From assembly GCA_003562195.1 (NCBI GenBank), contig PWVT01000087.1, forward strand, positions 1 to 33,740: DNA of 33,740 nt, in the 5' to 3' direction. Both the position numbers and the translations under genes were made by a program. Source of the stretch: Phycisphaeraceae bacterium (GTDB lineage Bacteria > Planctomycetota > Phycisphaerae > Phycisphaerales > SM1A02). The notes under the pieces are model-generated. The model was not told where the DNA came from, searched no databases, and was given only the letters and a program-made list of their open reading frames with translations. Numbering within the stretch: position 1 is the first letter of the stretch; every line of letters begins with the position of its first letter. Below are positions 7,907-16,384 of this stretch, piece after piece.

Positions 7907-9223
7907 ATGATTCGTACGATTCACAGTATGTTCGCCCTTTTTCTGGTTCTGGCGATCCTGACGCCCGTTGCAGCAGCGCAAAGCATTGATATGCGGCTCG
8001 CTGATGGCAGTCGCTGGCGCGGCGAAGTCGGAGATCGCGTTGAAGTAAAGCACGTCCAGCAGGGCACAGAAATCACCATCGTTGGCAAAATCGTCAATGC
8101 GGGCAGTGATTTTCTCATGGTGAAGCATGAATCTGCAGGAAGCGAGCGTCAAAGTACGCTCTTCCGAGGCGATATTCGTTCCATTCGTTCGGTGACGGAA
8201 TCGGAGGGGCAGAGCACGCGCACGCCTACGCGTCGCGGTCAGGATACTCCCTCTCAAAGACAGCCGGACTCAAGGTCACAAAGTGACGCCGCCAAGGGGC
8301 CCGGCGTGTTTGTGCTCCCGTTGACCGGCATGGTTGGCCCGCGCATCAATCACCATTTGATCGAAAAGATGGTTGAAGAAGCGGACAAGCATGGCCCGGG
8401 CCAGATCATCATTCTGGAACTCACCACCGGCGGTGGGGCTGTCGTCGAAATGGAACAGATCGCTCGCGTGTTGCTGGATGTCAAGCAGCGTCACCGCGTG
8501 GTTGCATGGGTGCATGAAGCCATTTCAGCTGGCTGCGCAACGGCCATGCTGTGCAACGAAATCTACTTCAGTACGATGGGGACTGCTGGCTCCATGACGA
8601 TGTACTCCGGCTCTACGTCGGTCAGTGGTCAGGAGCTGCAGAATTGGTTGCAACGTGGGGGTGAGTGGGCCGAGGCAGGTGGTAATCACCGCTATATCGC
8701 TCATGCGATGATTCACGCGCCACTGATGCTCTCGTATGACAAAGATCCCGAGACCGGCGAGATCACCTACTACAACGATCTCTCCGGGGAGTACATTCTT
8801 TCCCGGCCCGGAGACAACTTGACCCTCAATGCCAGCAATGCCGTGCACAGCGGATTCGCCGATGGCATTGCTGACACCACTGACGATCTCGCTGAACTGC
8901 TCGATTTGCCTGAATGGCGAGAAGTCAACGACTACGGTCGTCGTTTGCACGATGACTGGAACGCACTGGTAGACCGTGCTGAACGTGAACTTCCGCGGTT
9001 GATGGCCCGCTACCAGCGTGGTACGTCCGGCGATGCCATGGAAAACCTTCGCCTTCGCATTCGCATCATCGAAGATCTGCTTCGCTGGTGGGACCGTGCC
9101 CCAGCTGCGATGATGTACATGCTCGGACCAGACTCCAAAACGGCGTTCGAACGCGAACTTGCAGAATTGCGCAAGCGACTTGCAGATATGACGCGACAAC
9201 AACGCGGTGCCGGTCGGCGGTGA
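7907..9223 (+). CDS. Exported ClpP-fold serine protease-like protein, NfeD-N type (paralogue 2)
   Basis: Exported protein of 438 residues: signal peptide about 1-24 (ends VAAA), a small domain about 25-95 (MRLADGSRWRGE), a Ser/Arg/Gln-rich linker about 97-130, a ClpP-like domain about 133-335, and a charged helical C-terminus. The core resembles the protease domain of long NfeD proteins: TTGGGAVVEMEQIA at 173-186, AISAGCATAM at 205-214 with Ser207 at the nucleophile position, and ASNAVHSGFADGIADT near 309-324. The lysine that serves as general base in NfeD proteases is not evident in the matching stretch (GGNHRYIAHAMIHA). Activity is uncertain. It follows paralogue 1 by 68 bases and precedes the sulfotransferase by 16, so the three are likely cotranscribed. 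Unlike long NfeD proteins it has no C-terminal membrane domain. Confidence 0.82.
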   Translation: MIRTIHSMFALFLVLAILTPVAAAQSIDMRLADGSRWRGEVGDRVEVKHVQQGTEITIVGKIVNAGSDFLMVKHESAGSERQSTLFRGDIRSIRSVTESEGQSTRTPTRRGQDTPSQRQPDSRSQSDAAKGPGVFVLPLTGMVGPRINHHLIEKMVEEADKHGPGQIIILELTTGGGAVVEMEQIARVLLDVKQRHRVVAWVHEAISAGCATAMLCNEIYFSTMGTAGSMTMYSGSTSVSGQELQNWLQRGGEWAEAGGNHRYIAHAMIHAPLMLSYDKDPETGEITYYNDLSGEYILSRPGDNLTLNASNAVHSGFADGIADTTDDLAELLDLPEWREVNDYGRRLHDDWNALVDRAERELPRLMARYQRGTSGDAMENLRLRIRIIEDLLRWWDRAPAAMMYMLGPDSKTAFERELAELRKRLADMTRQQRGAGRR

Positions 9224-9239
9224 TCTTGGCCAAGATGTG

Positions 9240-10283
9240 ATGGCCCAACGCGACGCACAGTCATCTCCGGCACAGCCGGCAAGGTTCATTGTCGGCATGC
9301 CACGTGCGGCGACGACTTGGTTGTGCAAGTGTTTCAATGAACGACCTGACACTGCAGCGTTCGGTGAGAGCATGTTCTTTGGTAGACGCTACGTTGAGCC
9401 GCAAGCTGGAGGCGGATACAGCGATCAACAGGTGCAAATGCTTCTGACACGTTACTCCGAAGGCGCGTGCCTGCAATCGGTTCGTGGCGACGGGCCGGGT
9501 GCACTCAAACGGGTATCTCGAGACAACCTCGCCCAGGTTCTTGAGCGGGCATTCACAAACCTGCCCGACACTCCAACGCCTGCGCAGGCGTATCAATGCA
9601 TAGCCGACGCCATTGCCCATGCTGAAGGCAAATCCGTGGCTGTTGAAAAGACGCCGCATCATCTGAATTGGCTCGACCGTATTTTCGAGGCGTTTCCGGA
9701 AGCCCGCATCGTTGTGCTTCTCCGTGAGCCGTACGCGTTCATGCTGTCCTACAAGCACCAGGGCGATCGAAAGGCCACAGACCATCGCAAACGGCTGGAG
9801 CGACTGTATCACCCGATGGCGTGCGCACTGATTTGGCGTGCCTCAATGCGCTCAGCGCTTGCGGCACAGGCACATCATGGTGAGCAGATCTTGTTCGTCG
9901 AACACGAGCGGATCAAATCAGATGCAAATGCAGTTCTGGATGAAGTGCAGCGGTTCTTCCAATTCGAGCCGATGGATCTTGCATCGCGCGTTCCACCTGA
10001 TAACACCAGCTTTCCGAATCAGAAGCGACCGGAGCTCAAACCGGCCGATGTGTTTTGGATGAATCTTATCTGCGGCCGAGTAATGGCTCGTGCAGGTTAC
10101 GTCCGCCGTCGTGTGCCGTTTGATCCACTGGGGATTGCCTGGTCGATTCTTCGTTTACCACTGTGGGGCATCGGATGCCTGCTCACGCTCCGCCGCATTG
10201 TGGATGGTTCCCTGACGACATACATCATGCGTTGGTTTCGTCCACAACCTCCGCGTGCGTCTCAAGCGTCGACCACCAAGTGA
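9240..10283 (+). CDS. Sulfotransferase family protein
   Basis: Predicted PAPS-dependent sulfotransferase of 347 residues. The 5'-phosphosulfate loop is GMPRAATTWL at 19-28, a variant of the usual GxPKSGTTWL in which Ala-Ala replaces Ser-Gly. The 3'-phosphate site is LREPYAFMLSYKHQ with Arg162 and Ser170 at the conserved spacing. A C-terminal hydrophobic stretch (about 298-320) may associate with membrane. The acceptor is unknown: a glycan, lipid or small molecule. No PAPS synthesis or glycosyltransferase gene is adjacent. The ATG at 9240 lies 16 bases after the second ClpP-like gene; a GTG at 9207 would overlap that gene and is less likely. Confidence 0.86.
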   Translation: MAQRDAQSSPAQPARFIVGMPRAATTWLCKCFNERPDTAAFGESMFFGRRYVEPQAGGGYSDQQVQMLLTRYSEGACLQSVRGDGPGALKRVSRDNLAQVLERAFTNLPDTPTPAQAYQCIADAIAHAEGKSVAVEKTPHHLNWLDRIFEAFPEARIVVLLREPYAFMLSYKHQGDRKATDHRKRLERLYHPMACALIWRASMRSALAAQAHHGEQILFVEHERIKSDANAVLDEVQRFFQFEPMDLASRVPPDNTSFPNQKRPELKPADVFWMNLICGRVMARAGYVRRRVPFDPLGIAWSILRLPLWGIGCLLTLRRIVDGSLTTYIMRWFRPQPPRASQASTTK

Positions 10284-10302
10284 CATGGAGATTCAGCGCC
10301 GT

Positions 10303-10761
10303 TCAGGGCTGAATCGGGGGTTGCTTCGGTCCAGCATCCTGCGACTGCCCAACGCCGGCCCCGGAAGCTTGCTGCTGCGTGATCATCTGGGAAATCTGCA
10401 CGAATCGATTTTGAAGCTCAGCAATAAGCTGCTTCATGTCCGACGCTTCCTGCTCAGAAAGGTTGCCTTTGGTCTTTTCTTCCAGCACTTCCAGCAGGTC
10501 AATGCTGAACTTCGCGCCTTCGAGATCGATCACCGGCCGGTTTGTCTTGGGATCCGCATACGCTCCAAGCCCCATGATGGCCTGCGATGCGAGAATGCTC
10601 ATCAAGGCCTGAAAATTCGGTTCTGGCAACCCTCGTTCACCCTCACTGCTCTGGCCTTGGGCCTTCTGTTCCTTCTCGGACAGACGCTCTTTCTCCGCCT
10701 GGGCCTCCGCTTTCCAGTCGCTGTCGATATGCAGTTTCGGCTTCGAGTCGTCTTGAGACAT
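10303..10761 (-). CDS. DUF1844 domain-containing protein
   Basis: Small cytoplasmic protein of 152 residues. The N-terminal third is charged and low in complexity (about 1-45). The DUF1844 core follows at about 46-125: FQALMSILASQAIMGLGAY, then GAKFSIDLLEVLEEKTKGNL and a helical end. A Gln/Pro/Gly-rich tail closes it. The family is widespread in planctomycetes and some other phyla and has no assigned function. The start at 10761 has AAGGAT a few bases upstream. Its 3' end is 19 bases from the convergent sulfotransferase stop, and its 5' end is divergent from the SurA-like gene. Confidence 0.88.
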   Translation of the reverse strand: MSQDDSKPKLHIDSDWKAEAQAEKERLSEKEQKAQGQSSEGERGLPEPNFQALMSILASQAIMGLGAYADPKTNRPVIDLEGAKFSIDLLEVLEEKTKGNLSEQEASDMKQLIAELQNRFVQISQMITQQQASGAGVGQSQDAGPKQPPIQP

Positions 10762-10882
10762 GAATCATCCTTACTGAAAAAAGTGAGCAATTGTGCTTCG
10801 AATCAATGCGTTGGACATGGCAGTATAGGGGATAATTTGCGGTACAATCAGTTTTTACTGAATCTCTTGAGGGTCTCTCGGC

Positions 10883-12133
10883 ATGCATACCGCCTCGCGT
10901 TTGAATCTCGTTGCAGCAGTGATGGTGCCAGCTGTTGTCTGCATTGCCACCGGTTGTAATAGCGCTTCATCTTCCGGTGCGCGAGAAGTCAGTTTGGCGG
11001 AGTTTGCAGATCGTAATGGGCCGGCCCGGCCAGCACGAACACCTGCGCTCGCCGATGAAGATGTATTCGATGACAACGGCCATCAGCGGCAAACCCCTAT
11101 CCAACTTCAGGCCAGTACACCTCTTCGTGAGCAAACCGCGATGCCGCCTCGTCAACCGACATCGACATCCGACGACCAACGGCGAATGGTTGTGGATGGG
11201 CTTGTCGGACAGATCAACGGCAGGCCGGTGTATGCCAATGACTTCTTTGTGCCGATCGAAGATCAGCTTCGTGCACTCAGTCGGCGCGGCTCTCAGCGTG
11301 ACTTCCGTGCGCAGGCCACCGTGGTGATTGACGATCACCTTCACCAGATTGTCCTCAACGAACTGTTCCTTGCAGAAGCCGAATCACAGTTGACCCGTGA
11401 GCAGCAGCAGGGGCTGTTTGCCTGGATGCGGCACCTACGCGAAGTGACCATTGCCGAAGCCGGCGGTACGCGAACCGGCACCGGTCAGCGGCTTCGCGAA
11501 ACCGAGGGCCTCACGATTGACGAGTACATTCAGCGTCGTCGTGATTTGGGTTTGATCCAGCAACTTCGTGAAGACAAAATCGAGCCACGTGTGATTGTCA
11601 CATGGCGCGATGTGCAGCGCGAGTACCAGCGACGTTGGGATGATTTCAATCCTCCAGCAACACTGCGCCTTGGACGAATACGGCTGACGACCGACACGCA
11701 AGCCGAGGAAATCGAACACGTCAAGCAACAGCTTGATGCTGGCGTGCCCTTTGCGGATATTGCCGCTTCGGTCGGACAGGCCGATGACGGCCAACAATGG
11801 CAGCAGTTTCAGATGGGCGGTGGCGGGATTGCCGATATCTCATTGGCCGATCCAATCAAGCAGCGGCTCATTCACCTCGAAGTCGGCGACACCACCGAAG
11901 CCATTGAGATTGGCTCGGCAACATGGTGGCTGCATATCGCTGGAATTGATCAGCCACGCGGCCGGGACTTATACGAAGTGCAGCGGCAGATCTATGATTC
12001 ACTTCATAACCGCCGCTTCCAGGAAGAATTCAATCGTTATATCGATTCGCTGCTGGCCGAGGGCATCTACGACGAGTTCGACAGCATGCTCCAACGCCTT
12101 GTGGATATCGCGGTCGTTCGCTACAGGCCATGA
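10883..12133 (+). CDS. SurA/PrsA-like peptidyl-prolyl isomerase lipoprotein
   Basis: Predicted periplasmic chaperone or isomerase of 416 residues. The N-terminus has a lipoprotein signal with lipobox IATG-Cys25. A Gln/Pro/Thr-rich spacer follows to about residue 105. A SurA-N-like helical segment follows, with GLVGQINGRPVYANDFF near 109-125. A parvulin-like region occupies about 255-360 (TLRLGRIRL, then QQLDAGVPFADIAASVGQ and a final GSATWWLHIAGI), but it diverges from well-known parvulins, so isomerase activity is inferred only. GAGGG lies 9 bases before the ATG. A TACAAT at 10843-10848 could be a -10 box, but no matching -35 is seen. The stop overlaps the start of the yraN-like gene by ATGA, so the two are probably coupled. 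Confidence 0.78.
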   Translation: MHTASRLNLVAAVMVPAVVCIATGCNSASSSGAREVSLAEFADRNGPARPARTPALADEDVFDDNGHQRQTPIQLQASTPLREQTAMPPRQPTSTSDDQRRMVVDGLVGQINGRPVYANDFFVPIEDQLRALSRRGSQRDFRAQATVVIDDHLHQIVLNELFLAEAESQLTREQQQGLFAWMRHLREVTIAEAGGTRTGTGQRLRETEGLTIDEYIQRRRDLGLIQQLREDKIEPRVIVTWRDVQREYQRRWDDFNPPATLRLGRIRLTTDTQAEEIEHVKQQLDAGVPFADIAASVGQADDGQQWQQFQMGGGGIADISLADPIKQRLIHLEVGDTTEAIEIGSATWWLHIAGIDQPRGRDLYEVQRQIYDSLHNRRFQEEFNRYIDSLLAEGIYDEFDSMLQRLVDIAVVRYRP

Positions 12134-12534
12134 TGTCACTGTTACGACGACTGCTCGGGATCAGCGATGACGATCAATCGCTGGGCGCTCGTGGCGAACG
12201 ACATGCATCCAAATGGCTGGCAGCACGTGGCTATCGCGTACTTGACCGCAATGTTTCTTGTGGTGATGACGAAGTGGATATTCTTGCGGTCGATCCGGAC
12301 GGTCGCACGATTGTTGTCGTCGAAGTGAAGACCCGCCAGTGTGCCCAGCCACCACCGGAGGCCAGCGTCAATCGCACGACGCAATCTCGGCTGGCGCGTT
12401 GTGCCGCACGGTTACAGCGAAAGACGCGATATCGCGATCGTCCGTTCCGCTTCGATGTCGTTGCGATTATCTGGCCCGTCGGGTGTGAACCATCCGTGCA
12501 ACATTGGCCGGGAGCATTTGAATCGCCATTCTAG
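12130..12534 (+). CDS. YraN family (UPF0102) endonuclease-like protein
   Basis: Protein of 134 residues with the complete UPF0102 signature: an N-terminal helix LGARGERHASKWLAARGYRVLDRN, then GDDEVDILAVD and VVVVEVKTR. The last two form a PD-(D/E)xK nuclease-like core, with the Asp of EVDIL and the Glu-x-Lys of VEVKT as probable metal ligands. The family is nearly universal in bacteria, but its substrate is not settled. It starts inside the stop of the SurA-like gene (ATGA), and a second ATG follows directly at 12133. Only 8 bases separate its stop from the stop of the convergent VWA gene. Confidence 0.9.
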   Translation: MMSLLRRLLGISDDDQSLGARGERHASKWLAARGYRVLDRNVSCGDDEVDILAVDPDGRTIVVVEVKTRQCAQPPPEASVNRTTQSRLARCAARLQRKTRYRDRPFRFDVVAIIWPVGCEPSVQHWPGAFESPF

Positions 12535-12542
12535 ATCAGTCT

Positions 12543-14258
12543 CTATGAGATGATGGATCGGCGGTTATTGACATAATCCCATATCACAAACCGATCGAGA
12601 TCGCGCCCACCGCTGAAAAACACGCGGCCATGGGTGCGCTCAACCATGCGATGCGCAAACTGCACATCATCTTCCGTCTGCCCCCAGTTCGGCAGCAAGA
12701 ACACATTGATAGTGATCTGCTCACGCGCGCAACGCGCCGCTTCGCGCATGGTGCATTCCTCGGTATGCGCATTGGGCGGGTAAAGCAGGAACAAATGTTG
12801 ATCTTCGAGGTGCGCTGTGGGCAGTCCGTCAGTGATCAGAATGATCTGCCGATTCGGGGTGTCCTGCGCTGCCAGGAACTGGCGGGCGAGCTGCAGGCCG
12901 TGCTGGATATTCGTGAAGTGCGGCGGGATGTCCATCTCGCTGATCTTCGGATCACTCAAATCCGCGCGCAACTGCACCACCGGGTCATAGATCGTCACGG
13001 GCCGTGGCATCAATCCGGGAATCTCGGAAATGTGCCGCGGCTTGGCAAACGTCGCCATTTCAATGAACTGAAGATAATCACCGGGATACTCCGAGCGAAT
13101 CAGCCCGTCCAGTGCAATTGCCATGCGTTTGACGTTGATGTACTGACCACCGTGACGCATCGAGCCGCTCATGTCCATCACCACTGCTGTGGCACACTTG
13201 GGCGTATTCCGTGTGTGATGAATTTCGATATCACCCGGCTGCATGCGCACCGGATCGCCGGATAAACGTGAGTATCGTTGGCGAAGCATGGCATTGATCA
13301 TGGATTGTGGAATATCCATGTGCGTGGCTGAATCGCCGAACTCATATGGCTTGGTCTTGGGAATCTCCACTGCGCCTTCGCCGGTGATCGGACCACTATG
13401 GCGGCCGCGACGTGCTGCTTCCAGATGGCTGAAGATTTCCTCAAGCAAACGAGATTGAAAGAGACGAAACGCTTTGGGCGTCAACTGGTACCCGTCACGG
13501 GTGAACTCAATGCCCTGGCGCTCGGCAGCTTCACGAATGTAATCCTGAATCTGCTGCTGTAGGGCGCTGAGTTGCTGCATGTCTCCTGGCTCGGCAAATT
13601 CCGCAAGGGTATCCATGTCGATCACGCCGACCTGTGCTGTTTCGCGGGCCTCTCGCAATTGTTCGAGCAGGCGGTCAATCGTTTCGAGTTCTTCCTTGAC
13701 CTCAAGTGCCTTGGGAACATCCATCGATTGGTTGCCAATGAACTCGTACCTCGAAGCGAGGTCATCCACCTGGTACTTTTCACCAAGCCGTTCGATCAGG
13801 TGCAACAATCGGCGGTTAAAGAGAGAATGTTCGTCCTCTGCGTGATACCAAAGCCGCTCTAGTCCGTGCAGTTGTTCTGCTGCAACCTCGCGGCGAAACC
13901 GATCAGCCCAACGAGCCGGCGGCTGCATCTGGCCAGCGAGAGAGATGTAACTGTCGCGCGCAGTCGCGCGAACCGTGTTGGTCTCGTACGTTGCCAGGAT
14001 CTTCCGCTTACGCTCTTCGAGCATGGCGATGAGCGCATCAATACTGGGGCCAAGACCAGCGATCTGGCTTGGATCGATCTCGACGGCACGAGCGATCTCT
14101 TCCTCGGTAAGCTGTCGTGTCCCGCCAAACATCATCAGGTGCTCAAACGCGCCGGACACCATATCCGGAGGTGGGGCGGTTGGATCGGGAAACTTCACAG
14201 GGTTGTACCCCTGGTATGTATGGATGATCCCGCCAAGTTTGTCATGCTGATCGGTCAT
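12543..14258 (-). CDS. VWA domain protein, partner of a MoxR/ChlI-type ATPase
   Basis: Protein of 571 residues with a C-terminal von Willebrand factor A domain. The metal-ion-dependent adhesion site is complete: DMSGSM at 362-367, Thr449 (HFTNIQHGL) and Asp477 (LITDGLPT). The N-terminal 350 residues are helical and charged and match no domain I can name. No signal peptide is seen, so it is cytoplasmic. VWA proteins encoded beside MoxR or ChlI-like AAA+ ATPases work with them as adaptors in metal insertion or in assembly and remodelling of complexes. The stop of the ATPase lies 16 bases upstream of this start, so the two form an operon. I chose the ATG at 14258 because upstream in-frame starts lie inside the ATPase gene. 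Confidence 0.88.
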   Translation of the reverse strand: MTDQHDKLGGIIHTYQGYNPVKFPDPTAPPPDMVSGAFEHLMMFGGTRQLTEEEIARAVEIDPSQIAGLGPSIDALIAMLEERKRKILATYETNTVRATARDSYISLAGQMQPPARWADRFRREVAAEQLHGLERLWYHAEDEHSLFNRRLLHLIERLGEKYQVDDLASRYEFIGNQSMDVPKALEVKEELETIDRLLEQLREARETAQVGVIDMDTLAEFAEPGDMQQLSALQQQIQDYIREAAERQGIEFTRDGYQLTPKAFRLFQSRLLEEIFSHLEAARRGRHSGPITGEGAVEIPKTKPYEFGDSATHMDIPQSMINAMLRQRYSRLSGDPVRMQPGDIEIHHTRNTPKCATAVVMDMSGSMRHGGQYINVKRMAIALDGLIRSEYPGDYLQFIEMATFAKPRHISEIPGLMPRPVTIYDPVVQLRADLSDPKISEMDIPPHFTNIQHGLQLARQFLAAQDTPNRQIILITDGLPTAHLEDQHLFLLYPPNAHTEECTMREAARCAREQITINVFLLPNWGQTEDDVQFAHRMVERTHGRVFFSGGRDLDRFVIWDYVNNRRSIIS

Positions 14259-14274
14259 GGGAGCGTCGCGGCGA

Positions 14275-15699
14275 TTAGGTGATTTCGTAGGTGATGCGGC
14301 CGTGGCGCTGAGCGCGAGAAATGCGATTCGTGACATACAGCCCGGCCAGGACGAACTCGACACACGAAGCGCGAACCCCATGATCTTTTGCGGGGTTGAC
14401 CTCGAAGGCCTTCTCCCATGCGGGTGGCACACGATTAAGTAGTTTGGCGTACTGCGATGATGGCAACATGTCACCAACTTCAATCTTTACACCCTTGCCG
14501 AAGATATCTGAGATTTCATCCAGACCGTGCTCATCCACGTACTCTTCAAAAACCACTCGAATGGCCTCAGCGAGTATGGCGTCAATCACCTGCCGCTCGG
14601 ACATCTGGCTGGTACCCATCATGTCCAGTTCAAGCTTGCCCATGCACGATGCGTAAAGGTGGCCAAGATCGCTGATACGCGGCACAGCAGGGCGTTCCTT
14701 AAGACGAATGGCACGTTGACGCGCGTTGGCGATCAATGTGCGATAGTTAGCGATACTCAGCCGCGCACTGACGCCTGACTGATGATCCACGTACTTACTC
14801 TGCCGAGCACAGATGCTCACTTGCTCGATAATCTCGTCCATAAACGGCGGAACCACTACGGGATACTCTCCATCAAGATCAATACCGGCCTCCAGCCGCG
14901 TGATGTTGACCCCCATCTCGCGTTGCTGTGGGTAATGGGTTTGAATTGTCGTACCGATTCGATCCTTGAGTTGTGGAATCACCTTTCCCGAGCGGTTGTA
15001 GGTTGTCGGGTTCGCGGAAAACAGGACAAGGACATCGATGTCAAAGCTGATCGGATAGCCGCGAATTTGCACATCGCGCTCTTCGAGAATATTGAACAGG
15101 CCGACTTGAACAAGATCGTCAAGATCTGGCAATTCATTCATGGCAAACACGCCCCGGTGCATTCGTGGAATCAGGCCGAAATGCAGCGCGTCTTCAGTTG
15201 ACATGCTCACGCCACCGGCAAGTTTTGCGGGATCAATCTCGCCAATGACATCTGCGAACTTGGTACCGGGGGAGAGCCGTTCTGCATAGCGGTCCTCCCG
15301 ACGCCACCAGGCAATGGGAATATCTCGCTCGTCTCGACTGTTAAGGAACTCATGTGCAATACGCGTGATCGGTTGTTGTGGGTCTTCGTGGACTGGACAA
15401 CCGGGAATGTCGATATAGGGAATCTCCGGATCGAGAAAACGCGTCAGCATTCGCATGAGGCGACTTTTCGCCTGCCCCTTCTCACCAAGAAAGAGCATGT
15501 CGTGGCCAGCGATGATGGCATTGGTGATCTCAGGAATCACAGTGTCGTCGTAGCCCAGAATTCCGGGGAACAACTCATCACCACGCGCCAGCGCCCGTGT
15601 GTAATTGTCGTGCAACTCTCGCTTCACCGACTTGGAAGTCCAACCGGTTTCGCGAAGTTCATGCAGATTCGTTGGCTTGGACATCGTATCGGTTGGCAT
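14275..15699 (-). CDS. MoxR/magnesium chelatase subunit I-like AAA+ ATPase
   Basis: AAA+ ATPase of 474 residues. Walker A is GEKGQAKS at 72-79. The Walker B region is [11 protein letters not shown] at 183-193, where Asn replaces the usual Asp before Glu, a form common in this ChlI-like clade. It is followed by the clade pattern [18 protein letters not shown] at 198-215. Sensor 1 is FSANPTTY at 227-234, and DRIG at 246-249 probably carries the arginine finger. The N-terminus is MPTDTMSK; an alternative ATG lies five codons in (15684). No pigment or cobalamin gene is nearby, so magnesium chelatase function is unlikely. Remodelling with the adjacent VWA protein is the better inference. Confidence 0.9.
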   Translation of the reverse strand: MPTDTMSKPTNLHELRETGWTSKSVKRELHDNYTRALARGDELFPGILGYDDTVIPEITNAIIAGHDMLFLGEKGQAKSRLMRMLTRFLDPEIPYIDIPGCPVHEDPQQPITRIAHEFLNSRDERDIPIAWWRREDRYAERLSPGTKFADVIGEIDPAKLAGGVSMSTEDALHFGLIPRMHRGVFAMNELPDLDDLVQVGLFNILEERDVQIRGYPISFDIDVLVLFSANPTTYNRSGKVIPQLKDRIGTTIQTHYPQQREMGVNITRLEAGIDLDGEYPVVVPPFMDEIIEQVSICARQSKYVDHQSGVSARLSIANYRTLIANARQRAIRLKERPAVPRISDLGHLYASCMGKLELDMMGTSQMSERQVIDAILAEAIRVVFEEYVDEHGLDEISDIFGKGVKIEVGDMLPSSQYAKLLNRVPPAWEKAFEVNPAKDHGVRASCVEFVLAGLYVTNRISRAQRHGRITYEIT

Positions 15700-15828
15700 G
15701 CATGATGCTATGCGCTCCCCGTGGGGTGGTGCGAACTGGCCAACGGTTCTATTGTGGTGAGTTCATACCCGAACTGAATTAGAATCATGGTCGGCCGACT
15801 GGCCCCTTGCATACGGAGAAAAACAACA

Positions 15829-16290
15829 ATGGCGATTCGAAAAGGCGACAAAGCAGCATCATTTGCACTGCCAGCGAAGCCCGGTGAAGTGGTGGATCTC
15901 AATCAATCGATCGGGTCCGACAAGGTCGTGCTGCTGTTCTTCCCGCTGGCGTTCAGTCCGGTCTGCACGACCGAGATGTGCATGATGCGAGACTCATGGA
16001 AAGAGTGGGAGGCACTGAACGCAAAAGTGTATGGAATCAGTGTGGACAGCCCGTTTGTGACGGACAAGTTCCGCGATGCAGAACGGCTGCCATTTCCCGT
16101 ACTCTCCGACTTCAACAAGGACGTCTCGCGAACCTATGGCGTGCTGCACGAAGACCTCATGGGCCTCAAAGGGGTCTCCAAACGCTCAGCATTCGTCATC
16201 GGTTCCGATGGGACGGTGCTGTACGATTGGGTGAGTGATGACCCTGGCCAGCAGGTGAAGTTCGAAGAGATCAAGTCCGCATTGGCGTGA
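15829..16290 (+). CDS. Peroxiredoxin (AhpC/TSA family, PrxQ/BCP or AhpE type)
   Basis: Thiol peroxidase of 153 residues. The active-site loop is PLAFSPVCTTEMC: Cys46 is the peroxidatic cysteine in a PxxxSxxC pattern, and Cys51 five residues later has the spacing of the resolving cysteine in PrxQ/BCP enzymes. KRSAFVIGSDG near 125-135 carries the conserved arginine and closing strand. No signal peptide, so cytoplasmic. It reduces hydrogen peroxide or organic peroxides; the reductant is probably thioredoxin (inferred from the class). GGAG lies 10 bases before the ATG at 15829. It is divergent from the AAA+ gene and convergent with the Tricorn-like gene. Confidence 0.92.
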   Translation: MAIRKGDKAASFALPAKPGEVVDLNQSIGSDKVVLLFFPLAFSPVCTTEMCMMRDSWKEWEALNAKVYGISVDSPFVTDKFRDAERLPFPVLSDFNKDVSRTYGVLHEDLMGLKGVSKRSAFVIGSDGTVLYDWVSDDPGQQVKFEEIKSALA

Positions 16291-16317
16291 ACGACGTGCA
16301 CGCCACGGTGATCAATC

Positions 16318-16355
16318 AAAACAAGCGGTCGGCCTCACTCGGGCCGACCGCTTGT
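16318..16355 (-). terminator. Rho-independent terminator of the Tricorn-like gene
   Basis: A perfect 14-base-pair stem (16321-16334 with 16342-16355) encloses a 7-base loop. Read on the minus strand, it is followed by TTTTG, and it lies about 30 bases past the stop of the Tricorn-like gene. It may also stop transcripts of the convergent peroxiredoxin gene, but there is no T-run on the plus strand. Confidence 0.82.
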
Positions 16356-16384
16356 CATGGTGAACGCTGAGTACTTGCGGCAGG

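Noticed and set aside
8525-9373. Long open frame antisense to the second ClpP-fold gene
   Set aside because: It spans two real plus-strand genes with clear signal peptide, ClpP and sulfotransferase motifs, so it is a shadow.
10290-10315. Inverted repeat GATTCAGC...GCTGAATC between convergent sulfotransferase and DUF1844 genes
   Set aside because: Only 8 base pairs with a 10-base loop, no T-run, and it overlaps the DUF1844 coding end; too weak to call a terminator.
13865-14483. Upstream extension of the VWA protein to 14483
   Set aside because: It would overlap the ATPase gene by about 200 bases with residues unlike any family N-terminus; the ATG at 14258 is better.
12543-15699. Magnesium chelatase for chlorophyll synthesis
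   Set aside because: No H subunit or pigment genes are seen and the clade motif fits general MoxR/ChlI-like ATPases.
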